Of a stretch of 53,613 nucleotides of DNA, positions 38,971-49,249 are shown piece after piece. The notes beneath the pieces are model-generated. The model was not told where the DNA came from. It searched no databases and was given only the letters and a program-made list of their open reading frames with translations. The position numbers and the translations under genes were made by a program. The number at the start of each line of letters is the position of its first letter. Positions within the stretch are counted from its first letter, which is position 1. This DNA comes from an uncultured Anaeromyxobacter sp. (GTDB lineage Bacteria > Myxococcota > Myxococcia > Myxococcales > Anaeromyxobacteraceae), in NCBI GenBank assembly GCA_903874275.1, contig CAIQRS010000018.1, forward strand, positions 1 to 53,613. Direction: 5' to 3'.

Positions 38971-41900
38971 CTACCTCCCCGCCCCCACCTCCATCGGCAA
39001 CGCCTGCGCCTCGTCCACCGCCGCCGCCCACCTCGCGAACCCCGGATACTCCCCGACTCCCACCCTGGCCCTCCGCAACTCCAACCTGTCCTCCCGGACC
39101 AGCCTCCCCCCCTCGACCCGCTCCTCCCGAACGAAGCTCCCCTGCGGCGCCTCCACCTTCACCGGCGCCCCGGCCACCGGCGTCTCCCCCGGCGGCGGCG
39201 TCACCTCGATGCGCAGCGACGACCGGTCCCCGACCCCGATGAGCAGCGGCGACTCCCGGGCCGCGAGCGGCGCGAAGCGGGCCACCAGCCGCGCCGGATA
39301 GGGCACGTCGTCCACGACCAGCCGCCCTCCCGACGTCCGCGCCAGCTCCGCCACCCGGGCCCGGTACCGGATGACGAGCGGCGTCCCGACCTCCCGCTCC
39401 CCCTCGAAGCGCAGGTCGTCGAGCCGGAGCGACCGGAAGCTCCGGGAGAGGGACTGCTCGATCGCGCGGCGCCGGCCGTTCTGGTCGAGCTGGTCGATGG
39501 CCACCTTGGCCCCCGCCCCCTCGAACCCCTCGTAGGTCTCGGTCCCCTCGATGATCGCGTCGCCCTTCGCGTCCAGCTGGATCTTGAGCAGCACCGTGCT
39601 CCCGTCGGGCGCCGGCAGCGCCGGGGTCCGCTCGCGCCGCAGCGTCTCGCCCGGGCGGGGCAGCACGAGCGCCTCGGCGTCGCGGGCGCCGGGCGGCAGG
39701 ACGCCGAAGGGCGCCCAGCGGGCGGACGGGTCGATCCAGAAGACCTTGCCGTCGGCCTCGACCCGCACCACCGGCACCGAGTAGAGGTCGAGCCGGGGGA
39801 AGCGCCAGGGCTGCGGGTCCACGTAGAAGGGGCGCACCAGCGCCACCCGGGCCGGGATGGCGAGCGCGTCGAGCAGCGCCACCAGGAGCAGCGTCCGGCT
39901 TCCCCTGCCGCGGGAGAGGACGTGGCTCGCCTGGTCGGTGAACGGTCCGCTCCCGTCCACCTTCTCCATGACCGCCTGGTGCGCGGCCCGCAGCAGCGCC
40001 TCCCCGGTCCGCGGCGGGGCTCCGGCGGGGAAGCGGAGCGACCGGGCCAGGGCCTCGATCTCCCTCCCCGGGCGGATGCGCTCCAGGATCGCGTCGGCCG
40101 CGGAGAGCGCGAGGCCGTCGATCCCCTCTCCCGAGCCCGCCATCACCATGGGCACGTACTCGGAGATGCCCGGCGAGCCCGGCTCCTGGACGAGGGCCAC
40201 CGCCTGCCGCGCCTCGGCGCGCATGACGTCCCGGCTCCCCTCCCGGACCACCGGCGGCGGGGGCATGCTCCTCGCCTCCAGCTCCAGCGCCCCTGCCGGA
40301 GCGGCCACCGTGTAGGTGGAGAGGAAGAACGGGAGGTCCTCTCCGCGGAAGAAGAAGGGGTCGGAGATCCAGCCCGGAGAGACCGGCCGCCGGGTCGGGT
40401 GGGAGCGCAGCCACTCCACCTCCAGGTAGTCGCCCGGCTCGAGGCCGGCCGCCGAGAGGGTGCGCTTGTCGCCGCCGTGGGCCTCCGGTTCGAGGATCCG
40501 GCCGTCGCGCTTGCGGGTCTCGAGCTTGATCAGGGTCGCCCCGTTCGGGAGCTCCACCTCGCCCCACTTCTCCACGCCCCGTGCATCGTGGACGTGGATC
40601 ACCTGGTGGGTCCGCTCGGTGGTGGACCCGTCGGGCCAGGCCTCCACCGCGGCGGCGTCGAGCACCAGGGAGGCCGGCGTGGTGACCGGGACCCGCGCCT
40701 CCTCGTAGGCGCGGATGGTGGCGGGACCGTCCACCGCGAGGTCCGCCAGCACCTCGCGCCCGTCCTCGAGCGCCAGGGCTCGGCGCAACCCCAGGTCCGA
40801 TCCGTCCATCGAAAGCGCGCGCTCGCGCGCCGCCCGCGCCGCAACCGGCTGCCCGGAGAGCTCGAGCAGGTCCGCGAGGCGCCGCTTCAGCTGGGCGTCG
40901 GCCGGCCAGATCCGGGCCAGGTCCTCGATCTCGGCGACCGCGGCCGCCGGGTTCCCCTGGGCCACGAGGACCCGGGCCAGCGCCATGCGGGCGTCGATCC
41001 GGGCCGGTCCGGCGCGCGCGATGGCGGTCCAGGCCGCGGCCGCTCCGGCGAGGTCCCCGCGCATGCGGCGGTGCTCGGCGAGCCGCTCCACCCCGCCCGG
41101 GCAGCGTCCGAGCGCGAGGGCCGCCTCCTCCTCCAGCGCCACCGCGTCGCGCCGCGACGCCATCTCGCCGAGCGCGGCCGCCGCGCCGCAATTCCCCGCC
41201 CGCGAGGCCTCGAGCACCAGGCTCTCCGCCGCCTCGGGGTGGCTCCGCGCGGCCAGCAGGCGCGCCCGCGTGAGCCGGGCCCTCGGCCGCGCCGCGGCCT
41301 TCTCGGGCAGCGCGGCGAGGAGCGCCTCGGCGTCGTCGAGCCGCCCCCCCGACAGCGCGACGTCGGCGAGGACCAGCCGGGTGGCCGAGCCCCCCGGATC
41401 GATGCGGGAGGCCTCCCGCCACTCGGCCTCCGCCCGGGCGCGCGCCGTCCGATCGGCCAGCGTCGGATCGCCGGCGAGTGCGTCGCCCCGCGCCGCCCGG
41501 ACCGGAGCGGCGGCGGGCGCGATCCCGACGGCCTCGTCGAGCAGGACGAGCGCCGCCTGCCGGTCGTTCTCGAGCCGGTCGCGCGCCGCCACCAGCCGGG
41601 CCAGCACCGGCCCTCCCGCCGGCTCGAGCAGGTCGGAGAGCGCCCGCGCGCCCAGCAACGGTCCGGGGAGCCCGCCCCCCGTCACCGCCGGACCGGGCCC
41701 CGTGGCCGCCCTCCAGGTCACGTCGGCCGGGGCGCCGTCCTGGCGCGCCAGCGAGACCGCCAGGTTGGCCCGACCTCCGCCCCGGGTGAGCTTCGCCAGG
41801 ATGCGGTGGACGCCCGGGACGAGCTCGACCTCGACGAGCTGGACCGCCGCCGGCCAGCCGGCCCAGGCGCGACGCTCCGCCACCGGCCGCCCGCCCAGGA

Positions 41901-42639
41901 AGACCCGCACCGACGCGGTGGTCCCGACCGCGAGCAGGTAGCGCCCACCGCGCGCCACGGAGGCGTCGGCGGCCACGTACCAGACCTCTCCGGGCGCGGA
42001 CTCGCCGTCGAGCGAGAGCGCGCCGTCCGGGGCCGGCAGCGGCCGGGCGAAGGCGGGTGGCCAGGCCCCCTGCTCGGGCGGGAAGGGGCGGTCGAGGTCG
42101 AGCGCATGGAAGGCGCCGAACGGGCCGGCCAGCGTCCAGCCGTCGGCCACGCCGTTCTCCCCACGCAGGCGGGCCGCGTCCGGGAAGGCGCCGCGCATCT
42201 CGGCGATCGCGGCGCGGACCACCCGCGCCCGGTAGGCGGCCATCCCGGGCAGCCTCCGGCCCTGGAGCGCCCCGGAGAGCGCGGCGTCCACCCGGTCGGC
42301 GACGGGCGGAGAGCCGAGCGAGAGCTCCCCGAGACGGCGCAGCGCCACGATCGCGAGCGGGTGGCCAGGCGCCGCCTGGAGCAGCGCGAGGAGCGCGGCG
42401 GCCTCGCCGTCGTCGTCGAGCGACCGCTCGGCCAGCATGGCCTCGCCGAGGAGCGGCCAGGGATCGGAAGGGTCGCGGGCCGCGTCGGTGCGGAAGCGGG
42501 CCGCGGCGCCGTCCGGGTCACCACGCGTGAACCAGGCGTCGAATCCGGAGGATCCCGAGGCCGACGAGGCCGGCGAAGGCAGCCCGGCCAGGAGGGCGAG
42601 GAGGAGGAGCGCCGGGGCGGCGCGTCGGGCCTGGCTCAC
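38971..42639 (-). CDS. Giant secreted DUF3857/transglutaminase-like protein, catalytic triad degenerate
   Basis: This is 1222 residues from GTG 42639, which overlaps the stop of the upstream paralogue. The signal peptide is [20 protein letters not shown] with cleavage near SSA-SG. The order is the same as in the neighbour: a helical N-part, a beta-sandwich with [19 protein letters not shown] and [16 protein letters not shown] (about 130-310), TPR-like Ala/Arg helices (about 330-620), DUF3857 (about 640-850; [32 protein letters not shown]) and a transglutaminase-like fold (about 860-1000). Here the FGDCKDK motif of the active site reads RGRGSRT (around residue 910), the His position is also lost (DLYSVPVV), and only the Asp (Asp970, FWIDPSARW) remains, so it should not be catalytic. 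The stop TAG lies inside the last, mutated unit of the hexamer array. Confidence 0.85.
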   Translation of the reverse strand: MSQARRAAPALLLLALLAGLPSPASSASGSSGFDAWFTRGDPDGAAARFRTDAARDPSDPWPLLGEAMLAERSLDDDGEAAALLALLQAAPGHPLAIVALRRLGELSLGSPPVADRVDAALSGALQGRRLPGMAAYRARVVRAAIAEMRGAFPDAARLRGENGVADGWTLAGPFGAFHALDLDRPFPPEQGAWPPAFARPLPAPDGALSLDGESAPGEVWYVAADASVARGGRYLLAVGTTASVRVFLGGRPVAERRAWAGWPAAVQLVEVELVPGVHRILAKLTRGGGRANLAVSLARQDGAPADVTWRAATGPGPAVTGGGLPGPLLGARALSDLLEPAGGPVLARLVAARDRLENDRQAALVLLDEAVGIAPAAAPVRAARGDALAGDPTLADRTARARAEAEWREASRIDPGGSATRLVLADVALSGGRLDDAEALLAALPEKAAARPRARLTRARLLAARSHPEAAESLVLEASRAGNCGAAAALGEMASRRDAVALEEEAALALGRCPGGVERLAEHRRMRGDLAGAAAAWTAIARAGPARIDARMALARVLVAQGNPAAAVAEIEDLARIWPADAQLKRRLADLLELSGQPVAARAARERALSMDGSDLGLRRALALEDGREVLADLAVDGPATIRAYEEARVPVTTPASLVLDAAAVEAWPDGSTTERTHQVIHVHDARGVEKWGEVELPNGATLIKLETRKRDGRILEPEAHGGDKRTLSAAGLEPGDYLEVEWLRSHPTRRPVSPGWISDPFFFRGEDLPFFLSTYTVAAPAGALELEARSMPPPPVVREGSRDVMRAEARQAVALVQEPGSPGISEYVPMVMAGSGEGIDGLALSAADAILERIRPGREIEALARSLRFPAGAPPRTGEALLRAAHQAVMEKVDGSGPFTDQASHVLSRGRGSRTLLLVALLDALAIPARVALVRPFYVDPQPWRFPRLDLYSVPVVRVEADGKVFWIDPSARWAPFGVLPPGARDAEALVLPRPGETLRRERTPALPAPDGSTVLLKIQLDAKGDAIIEGTETYEGFEGAGAKVAIDQLDQNGRRRAIEQSLSRSFRSLRLDDLRFEGEREVGTPLVIRYRARVAELARTSGGRLVVDDVPYPARLVARFAPLAARESPLLIGVGDRSSLRIEVTPPPGETPVAGAPVKVEAPQGSFVREERVEGGRLVREDRLELRRARVGVGEYPGFARWAAAVDEAQALPMEVGAGR

Positions 42640-45600
42640 GGCTTCCTCCCCTCGGCGCCGACCAGGCGAACGGTGCGCAGGAACGCGCGGTCCGCCCCGG
42701 CGAGGAACTCCCGGAAGGCCGGGTAGTCGGCCGCGGAGATCCGCCTGGACGTGACGCGGAGTGAACCGTCGGCGACCAGCACGTTCCCCTCCACCCGGAG
42801 CGAGACCGTCCAGGAGCCGAAGGGGCCCTCGCGCCGCTCCGGCGCGGGCAGGCCGGCGGGGGCCATCCCGGCCGGCAGCTCCCATCGAAGCGCGAAGCGG
42901 TTCTCGAAGGCGCTCGGGAGGACGAGGTCGTGCTGGCGCTCCGAGAGGGGCGCCCAGCTCTCCATCCAGCTCTGCCCCTGGCCGAACGGGGCGAAGGAGA
43001 GGCCGCCGCCGTCCGGCCTGGCCAGGCGCGGCACGGCGAGCCGGAAGCGCACCGTGACGTCGTCCTCGATGCTGGAGAGGTCGCTCGTCTCCACCGATTC
43101 GACCCGCAGCCCGGGGAAGGTGCGGGCGAAGGCGCGCTCCAGCGCGGCCCGGCGGCCGCTCTCCGACCGGTAGCCGCGCCGGAATTCGGGGGCCTGCACC
43201 CCCGTGACCGTGGTCGATCCCTCGGCGGTGGCCGAGCCGTCCGCGGAGAGCACGCCCCGGATCTCGGTGGCCAGCCGGTCGTCGCCGGGGACGGCCTCGG
43301 GGATGGTCCGGAACGTCGGCGGAGCGCCGGGATTCACCACCAGCACGGTGGCCCCGCGGTCCTCGGCGGGGAGCTCCCGCGACCCGGATCCGGTGGCGGT
43401 GCCGTCGAGCCAGAGGTCGAATTCCGGCACGTACAGGATGGCGTGGTTGAAGACGGCCAGCGACGCCGGCGCGGGCGGCAGGTTCCCCAGCCGGCGCATG
43501 CGGAGCAGCACGAGGCGCGAGTCGATGCCGGCCGCCTCGAGGAGGGCGTGCATCAGGCTCGCCTTGTCCTTGCAGTCGCCGAAGCGCCGGGTGAGCACCT
43601 GCTCGACCGGGTAGGGCTTGAAGCCGTGGATCCCGAACTCGAGCCCGACGTAGCGGGTCCCGGTCACCACCTCGCCGTAGACCGCCTTCACGATCTCTCG
43701 GCGCAGCTCCTTCTCCCCCAGGCCGGCGTTCCCCGGCCGCGCCCGCACCTCGGCCACGATCCGGGCCGACTCGGCGCGGACGCCCGGGCCCGGGCGCAGC
43801 TGCTCGCGCACCAGCCCCTCGTAGAACCGGGCCACGTCGTCCCAGGAGGCGTAGGTCGAGGCGTGGGCCGCGGCGGACCACTCGGCTGGCCCGGGCATGC
43901 CCGGCTCGGGCAGGAGGCGCGGCAGGTCGGTGGCGGTCCAGCGGTACTCGCGGATCCCTCCGGGGAGGTCTTTCACCGTACGTGACAGGCGGGGGAGCGC
44001 CGGGTCGCCGGCGTGGATGGGGCGCGTGGCCGGGGCGAGCAGCACGTAGTCCATGCGCTCCTTGCGGACCGTGTCGGCGAACGAGACCATCTCGCCGAAG
44101 TAGTCGGAGAGCAGGTTCTCGCCGGCCACGTCGTCCACCCGCCAGGAGAGCTCGAGCACGTCGCCGGGCGCGAGCGCCGGCACCACCACCTGCCGCACCC
44201 GGGTGTCGTAGTAGAGCCGGTACCAGGGCTCGCTCGTGCTGCGGTCCGACTCCTGGTGGGTCTCCACCACCGACCCGTCCGGCTTCCAGACCCGGGCCCG
44301 CTCCACCCGGATGTCCTGACGCCCCGGAACGTAGCCGATGGGGTGGGCGCGCAGCACCTCGACGCCGCGGGGCGTGTAGGCCCGGGCGACGAGCTGGAGA
44401 TAGGTGGAGGAGAGCCCCGAGGGGTGGACCCGCGTCACCTTGGTCTCGGAGAGGACGGCCAGGTCCTCGTCGCCCCGCCGGGGCGGAGGGGACTTCGCGA
44501 GCGCGGCGGCGTCCACCAGGTACGGCGTCTCGAACCTCTCCCGCGCCGGCTCGAGCTGCCGGACGAGCTCCTTCAGCTGGGTGCTCTGCGGCCGGAGGTC
44601 GAGCGCGAGCTGGAGGACGGCCAGGGCCTCGCTGCGTCGCCCGTCGCGCAGGAGCTGCCGGCCGCGCCGCTCGTGCACCTCCGCCTCGTCGGGCGACAGC
44701 CGTGCCGCCGCCAGGTAGTCGGTCTCGGCCTCCTCGGAGCGTCCGTTGGCGGCCAGCAGGTCGGCACGCCGCAGGCGCAGGAAGGGGTCGCCGGGGGAGA
44801 GGCGCACGGCGTCGTCGAGCTGGGCGAAGACCTGGTCGAGCTCGCCGCGCCGCAGGTGCAGCGACACCAGCGCCGACCGGGCCTGGGCGTCGTCGGCCCG
44901 CAGCGAGAGCAGCTTCCGGTATCCGCGCATGGCCTCCTCGGTCCGGTCGAGCTGCCGGGCGGTCCGGGCCGCGAGCTCGATGGCGCCGGGCTGGCCGGGG
45001 AACTCCTCGGCGAGCCGCAGGAGCTCCACCTGCCCGCGCGACGGGTACCCGACCTGCTCCCAGGCCTGCGCCAGCGTGGCGCGAGGGGCAACCCATGCCG
45101 GCCAGGCTTCGACGATCGGACCGAGCCTCCGCACCGCCTCGTGCGCCCTCCCCCGGCGCAGCTCCTCCTCGGCGAGAGCCAGCCGGGCCACCGGGTTCCC
45201 CGGCTCGGCGCGGAGCGCCCCCTCGAGGTATTCGCGGCGCCGGTTCAAGTCCTGGTCCTCGAGCCGCGCGGCCAGCAGCTGGGCCCCCGCGTCGCCCGGC
45301 AGGAGCTCGGCCGCCCGGCGCGCCTCGCGTGACGCGGCGTGCTCGGCGAGGTCCTCGGGCAGCTTCTCCCCCAGCGCGGCGGCGAGGTCCATGCGGGCCC
45401 TCCCCTCTGCGGCTCCCTTCGCCTTCGCGGCCCGCGCCGAGAGCACCGAGACGAGCGACGGGACCACCACGGGACGCGGCGCCGGGCCGGCCTGGAGCGG
45501 CGGCAAGGGCGGCATCCGTGCCGGAGCCACGGCGACGGGCGCGCCGCGGAGGTCGGTGAGCCGGACCGCGATGGCCATCTCGCCCCGGTCCTGGGCCAGC

Positions 45601-46340
45601 TTCACGAGGATGCGGTTCGGCCCCTTGCGGAGCGTGACCTCCACCGCCACCTGGTCGAGCCTGGCCGGGTGGTAGGCGGCGTCCTCCAGGACCTTCACGC
45701 CGTTCACCCAGACCCGGACCGCCCCGCTCGCCCCGATCCAGAGCCTGGCCCGCTGCTCCCGGGTCACCTCCGGCACCGCGAGGGCGTAGACCACGGCCTC
45801 GTGCTGCGGCCGGACCGCCGTTCCCAGGTTCACGATGCCGGACCACTCGAGCTCGGGCGGGAGCGCCCGCCACCCCACCTCGCGCACCTTGCCGGGAAAG
45901 CGGGCCTCGAGGTCGATGGCCGCCTCGGGAGGGAACGCCCGGGCGAATCCAGCCCGCCCCTCGTTGTCGAACGGGCCGGCGATCCACCAGCCCTGGAGGA
46001 ACCCGAGCCGCTGCCGTTCCGCCCGGGCCCGGTCCGGGTTCCCGAGGGACGCCTCGACTCCGGCCAGGTACCAGCGGGCGAGCGACCTCACCTCGGCGTG
46101 GGCGCGCGGGGCGTCGGCGACGGACCTGTAGACCGCCGCCGCCTTCCCGAGGTCGGAGAGGGTCGGCTCGAGCTCCCGGAGCCGGACCAGCGGCGCGATG
46201 GCGGCGGGGTCGGCGAGGCGGCGGCGAAGCTCGGCCGAGGCCTGCTCGTATGCGGCCAGTTGCGGATCGGGCGCGGCCACGGGAAGTGGCGGCCCGGCGG
46301 CGAGGAGCGCCAGGGGGAGGAGGAGGGCGAATGCCGGCAC
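42636..46340 (-). CDS. Giant secreted DUF3857/transglutaminase-like protein with intact Cys-His-Asp triad
   Basis: This is 1234 residues from GTG 46340, with GGAGGT eleven bases upstream. It has a signal peptide (MPAFALLLPLALLAAGPPLPVA), a helical N-part, a sugar-binding-like beta sandwich (about 115-270; GWWIAGPFDNEGRAGFARAF, VRVWVNGVKVLEDAAYHPA) and about eight TPR-like units (about 300-590, with WPAWVAPRATLAQAWEQVGY and SALVSLHLRRGELDQVFAQL). DUF3857 follows (about 620-800; TYLQLVARAYTPRGVEVL) and a transglutaminase-like domain (about 880-1000) with RFGDCKDKASLMHALL (Cys923), FNHAILYV (His966) and LWLDGTA (Asp979). The last 230 residues match the DUF3858-type end. Such proteins act in the periplasm or outside the cell; the substrate is unknown. 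Downstream lies a triad-less paralogue; upstream are comF and gpmI. Confidence 0.88.
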   Translation of the reverse strand: MPAFALLLPLALLAAGPPLPVAAPDPQLAAYEQASAELRRRLADPAAIAPLVRLRELEPTLSDLGKAAAVYRSVADAPRAHAEVRSLARWYLAGVEASLGNPDRARAERQRLGFLQGWWIAGPFDNEGRAGFARAFPPEAAIDLEARFPGKVREVGWRALPPELEWSGIVNLGTAVRPQHEAVVYALAVPEVTREQRARLWIGASGAVRVWVNGVKVLEDAAYHPARLDQVAVEVTLRKGPNRILVKLAQDRGEMAIAVRLTDLRGAPVAVAPARMPPLPPLQAGPAPRPVVVPSLVSVLSARAAKAKGAAEGRARMDLAAALGEKLPEDLAEHAASREARRAAELLPGDAGAQLLAARLEDQDLNRRREYLEGALRAEPGNPVARLALAEEELRRGRAHEAVRRLGPIVEAWPAWVAPRATLAQAWEQVGYPSRGQVELLRLAEEFPGQPGAIELAARTARQLDRTEEAMRGYRKLLSLRADDAQARSALVSLHLRRGELDQVFAQLDDAVRLSPGDPFLRLRRADLLAANGRSEEAETDYLAAARLSPDEAEVHERRGRQLLRDGRRSEALAVLQLALDLRPQSTQLKELVRQLEPARERFETPYLVDAAALAKSPPPRRGDEDLAVLSETKVTRVHPSGLSSTYLQLVARAYTPRGVEVLRAHPIGYVPGRQDIRVERARVWKPDGSVVETHQESDRSTSEPWYRLYYDTRVRQVVVPALAPGDVLELSWRVDDVAGENLLSDYFGEMVSFADTVRKERMDYVLLAPATRPIHAGDPALPRLSRTVKDLPGGIREYRWTATDLPRLLPEPGMPGPAEWSAAAHASTYASWDDVARFYEGLVREQLRPGPGVRAESARIVAEVRARPGNAGLGEKELRREIVKAVYGEVVTGTRYVGLEFGIHGFKPYPVEQVLTRRFGDCKDKASLMHALLEAAGIDSRLVLLRMRRLGNLPPAPASLAVFNHAILYVPEFDLWLDGTATGSGSRELPAEDRGATVLVVNPGAPPTFRTIPEAVPGDDRLATEIRGVLSADGSATAEGSTTVTGVQAPEFRRGYRSESGRRAALERAFARTFPGLRVESVETSDLSSIEDDVTVRFRLAVPRLARPDGGGLSFAPFGQGQSWMESWAPLSERQHDLVLPSAFENRFALRWELPAGMAPAGLPAPERREGPFGSWTVSLRVEGNVLVADGSLRVTSRRISAADYPAFREFLAGADRAFLRTVRLVGAEGRKP

Positions 46341-46396
46341 GCGGGGAGTCTACCTCCGGAACGCCCGGGGAATTCCGCGGATCGCCGGCGGCCCCC

Positions 46397-47023
46397 TCAC
46401 TCCGCCCGGGCCAGCGCCACGACGACCACCGACCTGGCCCCCGCGCTCCGGAGCGCCAGCGACGCCGCCTCCACGGTGGCCCCGGTGGTGACCACGTCGT
46501 CCACGAGCACCAGGTCGCGCCCGGCCACGCCCCGCGAGGCGGCGAAGGCCCCGGCCACGTTTCGGGCCCGGGCGGCGCGGTCCCGGCCGACTTGCGGCGG
46601 CGTCTCCCTCTTCCGATGCAGTGCACCCCGCAGGACAGGGCGGCCCGTCTCCCGGGCCAAGGCCGCGGCGAGCAGCATGGCCTGGTCGTAGGTGCGCTCG
46701 ACGAGCCTGCGCCGCCCGAGCGGCACCCAGACCACCGCTGCGCCCTCGGGAACCTGGACCCTCCCGGCGAGCCAGCGCCCCAGCGGGCCGGCCGCCTCGG
46801 GGTGGCCGCCGTACTTGAGGGCGTGGACGGCGTCGGCGATGGGCCCCCCGAAGAGCGCGCCGGCCCGGATCCCGTCGGGCGTCTCCGGCCAGGGCTCCAC
46901 GGCCCCGTCGCAGATGGCGCAGAACGGAGAGGGCGCAATTGGGTCGTCCCCGCAGGCCGGGCAGCGCGGGGGGAAGACCAGGTCGAGGAGCGCCCCGCCG
47001 AAGGCCGAAAGCGCCCCGGCCAC
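46397..47023 (-). CDS. ComF family phosphoribosyltransferase-like protein
   Basis: This is 208 residues from GTG 47023, one base after the gpmI stop. An N-terminal Cys4 zinc motif (FPPRCPACGDDP and FCAICDGAV) is followed by the phosphoribosyltransferase fold with the PRPP motif DLVLVDDVVTTGATVEAASLAL (about 170-192). ComF (competence protein F) assists processing of incoming single-stranded DNA in naturally competent bacteria, though its reaction is not fully established. The conserved WVPLGRRRLVERTYDQAMLLA segment (family VPxxxxRxxxRGFNQxxxLA) is recognisable, with ERTYDQA in place of RGFNQ. The protein sits between glycolysis and secretion genes, so the operon gives no functional clue. Confidence 0.9.
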   Translation of the reverse strand: MAGALSAFGGALLDLVFPPRCPACGDDPIAPSPFCAICDGAVEPWPETPDGIRAGALFGGPIADAVHALKYGGHPEAAGPLGRWLAGRVQVPEGAAVVWVPLGRRRLVERTYDQAMLLAAALARETGRPVLRGALHRKRETPPQVGRDRAARARNVAGAFAASRGVAGRDLVLVDDVVTTGATVEAASLALRSAGARSVVVVALARAE

Positions 47024-47024
47024 C

Positions 47025-48575
47025 TCACTTCACCAGGAGTCCGAGCCCCTTCATCTCCTTCGGCTGGGGGAGCCCGAGGATCTGGAGGGCCGTGGGGGCC
47101 ACGTCGGCCAGCACCCCGTCCTGCCGGAGCTTGGCGCCGCGCAGGTCGGGGTCGGCCAGGATGAAGGGCACCGGACCCAGCGTGTGCGCGGTGTGGGGCT
47201 CGCCGGTGAAGGGGTCCACCATCATCTCGCAGTTGCCGTGGTCGGCGGTGACGAGGAGGGCCATGCCGGCCTCCTTGGCCGCCGCCCAGAGCCTGCCGAT
47301 GCAGCCGTCCACCACCTTCACCGCCTGGATCGCCGCGTCGAGCCTTCCGGTGTGCCCCACCATGTCGGGGTTGGCGTAGTTGACGAGGATGAAGCCGTAG
47401 CGCCTGGACTTGACCGCCTCGACCACCTTGTCGGTGACCTCGCGGGCGCTCATCTCCGGCTTCTCGTCGTAGGTCTTCACGTCGCGCGGGCTGGGAACGA
47501 GGATGCGGTCCTCGCCGGGGAAGACCGTCTCCCGCCCACCGTTGAAGAAGAAGGTGACGTGGGCGTACTTCTCGGTCTCGGCGCAGCGGAGCTGCTTCAA
47601 TCCCGCCCGGGAGACGATCTCCGGGAAGATCTCGTTGGGCTGCTCGGGCGGGAAGGCAGACGGCAGGTCGAAGGTCTCGTCGTACTGGGCCATGCCGGCG
47701 AAGGCCGAGAGGCGCGGCCGCGCCGAGGCGTCGAAGTCCTTGAAGTCGGCCTGCATGAAGGCGCGGGTGATCTCGCGGGCCCGGTCGGCGCGGAAGTTGA
47801 AGAAGACGAGGGCGTCGCCGTCCTTCACGCGCGCCACCGGCTCCCCTCCCCCGTTCACCACCACGGTGGGCTTCACGAACTCGTCGGTCTCGCCGCGGGC
47901 GTAGGCCTGCTCCACCGCGTTCACGCCCGAGGTGGCCTTGAATCCCTGCGAGCGGACCATGGCGTCGAAGGCCTCCTTCACCCGGTCCCAGCGCTTGTCG
48001 CGGTCCATGGCGTAGAAGCGCCCCATGACCGTGGCCACCTTGCCGTAGCCCTTCTCCTTCATGCGGTTCTCGAGGACCTGCACGTAGCCGAGGCCGCTCT
48101 TGGGCGGGGTGTCGCGTCCGTCGAGGAAGGCGTGCACGTAGGTCTTGGCGACGCCCTCGCGCCGGGCCAGCTCGAGGAGCGCCAGGAGGTGCCCCTCCTG
48201 GCTGTGCACCCCTCCGTCGGAGACGAGCCCCATGAGGTGGACCGCGCCGCCCGCCGCCTTGGCCTTGCGAACCGCCTCGAGCAGGGCCGGGATCTGGAAG
48301 AAGGATCCGTCCTCGATGGACCGGTTGATGCGCACCAGGTCCTGGTAGACGATCCGGCCGGCGCCCAGGTTGGTGTGGCCGACCTCGGAGTTGCCCATCT
48401 GCCCGTCGGGAAGTCCGACGGCGAGACCAGAGGTCCGCAGCGCGGTCGAAGGGTATTCCTTGACCAGCGCGTCCATGTTCGGCGTGCCGGCCAGGGCGAT
48501 GGCGTTGGCTTCTCGCTCGACGCGGATTCCCCAGCCGTCGAGGACGACGAGGAGGACGGGCTTCACCTTGGGCAA
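47025..48575 (-). CDS. gpmI: 2,3-bisphosphoglycerate-independent phosphoglycerate mutase
   Basis: This is 516 residues from TTG 48575 (GAGG five bases upstream). It interconverts 3- and 2-phosphoglycerate in glycolysis and gluconeogenesis using two manganese ions. The motifs are complete: [12 protein letters not shown] (Asp13 metal ligand), the phospho-Ser [10 protein letters not shown] (Ser63), [49 protein letters not shown] and [11 protein letters not shown]. Length and domain order match the family. It precedes comF by one base in the same direction; rlmH lies upstream beyond a 143-base gap with a stem-loop. Confidence 0.97.
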   Translation of the reverse strand: MPKVKPVLLVVLDGWGIRVEREANAIALAGTPNMDALVKEYPSTALRTSGLAVGLPDGQMGNSEVGHTNLGAGRIVYQDLVRINRSIEDGSFFQIPALLEAVRKAKAAGGAVHLMGLVSDGGVHSQEGHLLALLELARREGVAKTYVHAFLDGRDTPPKSGLGYVQVLENRMKEKGYGKVATVMGRFYAMDRDKRWDRVKEAFDAMVRSQGFKATSGVNAVEQAYARGETDEFVKPTVVVNGGGEPVARVKDGDALVFFNFRADRAREITRAFMQADFKDFDASARPRLSAFAGMAQYDETFDLPSAFPPEQPNEIFPEIVSRAGLKQLRCAETEKYAHVTFFFNGGRETVFPGEDRILVPSPRDVKTYDEKPEMSAREVTDKVVEAVKSRRYGFILVNYANPDMVGHTGRLDAAIQAVKVVDGCIGRLWAAAKEAGMALLVTADHGNCEMMVDPFTGEPHTAHTLGPVPFILADPDLRGAKLRQDGVLADVAPTALQILGLPQPKEMKGLGLLVK

Positions 48576-48648
48576 TTGAACCTCGCTCGGCGCGGCGGGC
48601 GCGCCCGGAATGGAAGGAAGAGCCTAGGCGACGGCCGCCGGGGCTTCA

Positions 48649-48668
48649 AGGGAACTCACGGGTTCCCT
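48649..48668 (-). other. Stem-loop between rlmH and gpmI
   Basis: AGGGAAC and GTTCCCT make a perfect 7-bp stem with a six-base loop (TCACGG) in the gap after rlmH on the minus strand. There is no U-tract following it, so termination of rlmH or a leader structure for gpmI are both possible. Confidence 0.35.
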
Positions 48669-48718
48669 CGCCGGGACCTTGCCAGACCCGGGCCAGCCGC
48701 CCGCCCGGGGCGAGGAAT

Positions 48719-49180
48719 TCACTTATGGTATGGCTCTCCGCGCAGGATGGTGAAGGCCCGGTAGATCTGCTCGAGGAGCACGAGCCGGGCCAGGCGGTGG
48801 GCCAGCGTGAGGCGGGAGAGGCAGAGGGTCTCGGCGGCACGGGCCCGCACCGCGTCACCGTGGCCGTCGGAGCCGCCGATGACGAGGGTCACGTCCCGGG
48901 CTCCCTCCACCCAGGCGCCGACCCGGCGGGCGAAGGCGAGGCTCTCGTGCTCCTTGCCCCGCTCGTCGAGCAGGACCACGCGCTCGCCGTCGGCGATGCG
49001 GTCGAGGAGCGAGGCCCCCTCCTCGTCCCGGGCCCGCGGGGTCCCGGCCGCCTTGCGGGCCTCCGGCACCTCCTCGACGGCGAACTTCACGAAGCGGGAG
49101 ATGCGCTTCGCGTACTCCTCCACCGCCGGGGCGTAGAGGCCGGACCGGTCCTTGCCGACCGAGAGGAGGCGGATGCGCAC
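48719..49180 (-). CDS. rlmH: 23S rRNA pseudouridine1915 N3-methyltransferase RlmH
   Basis: This is 153 residues from GTG 49180, the usual RlmH length. The knotted SPOUT fold is indicated by [26 protein letters not shown] at the N-terminus, [17 protein letters not shown], the SAM-pocket segment [12 protein letters not shown] and the strongly conserved end [32 protein letters not shown]. RlmH methylates pseudouridine 1915 in helix 69 of 23S rRNA on assembled ribosomes. The rsfS gene that often precedes it is absent; instead mgsA is divergent with a gap of about 70 bases. Confidence 0.96.
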   Translation of the reverse strand: MRIRLLSVGKDRSGLYAPAVEEYAKRISRFVKFAVEEVPEARKAAGTPRARDEEGASLLDRIADGERVVLLDERGKEHESLAFARRVGAWVEGARDVTLVIGGSDGHGDAVRARAAETLCLSRLTLAHRLARLVLLEQIYRAFTILRGEPYHK

Positions 49181-49249
49181 CCGGGGAGTCTACAGATCCG
49201 TACCGGGATCGCCATGCACGGGAACCCAATCCCGGACATGATCCCCCGC

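Noticed and set aside
38585-39301. Plus-strand Ser-Asp/Glu repeat protein over the hexamer array
   Set aside because: The repeat translation follows from the hexamer itself. Beyond the array the frame runs antisense to the conserved transglutaminase-like gene, and there is no ribosome-binding site near a sensible start.
38971-47028. Continuous minus-strand open frame of 2685 codons, as one giant protein
   Set aside because: Only the part below 42639 matches a protein family. The part above is an out-of-frame reading of a transglutaminase-like gene and comF, both strongly conserved in other frames. GTG 42639 overlaps the stop of the upstream gene.
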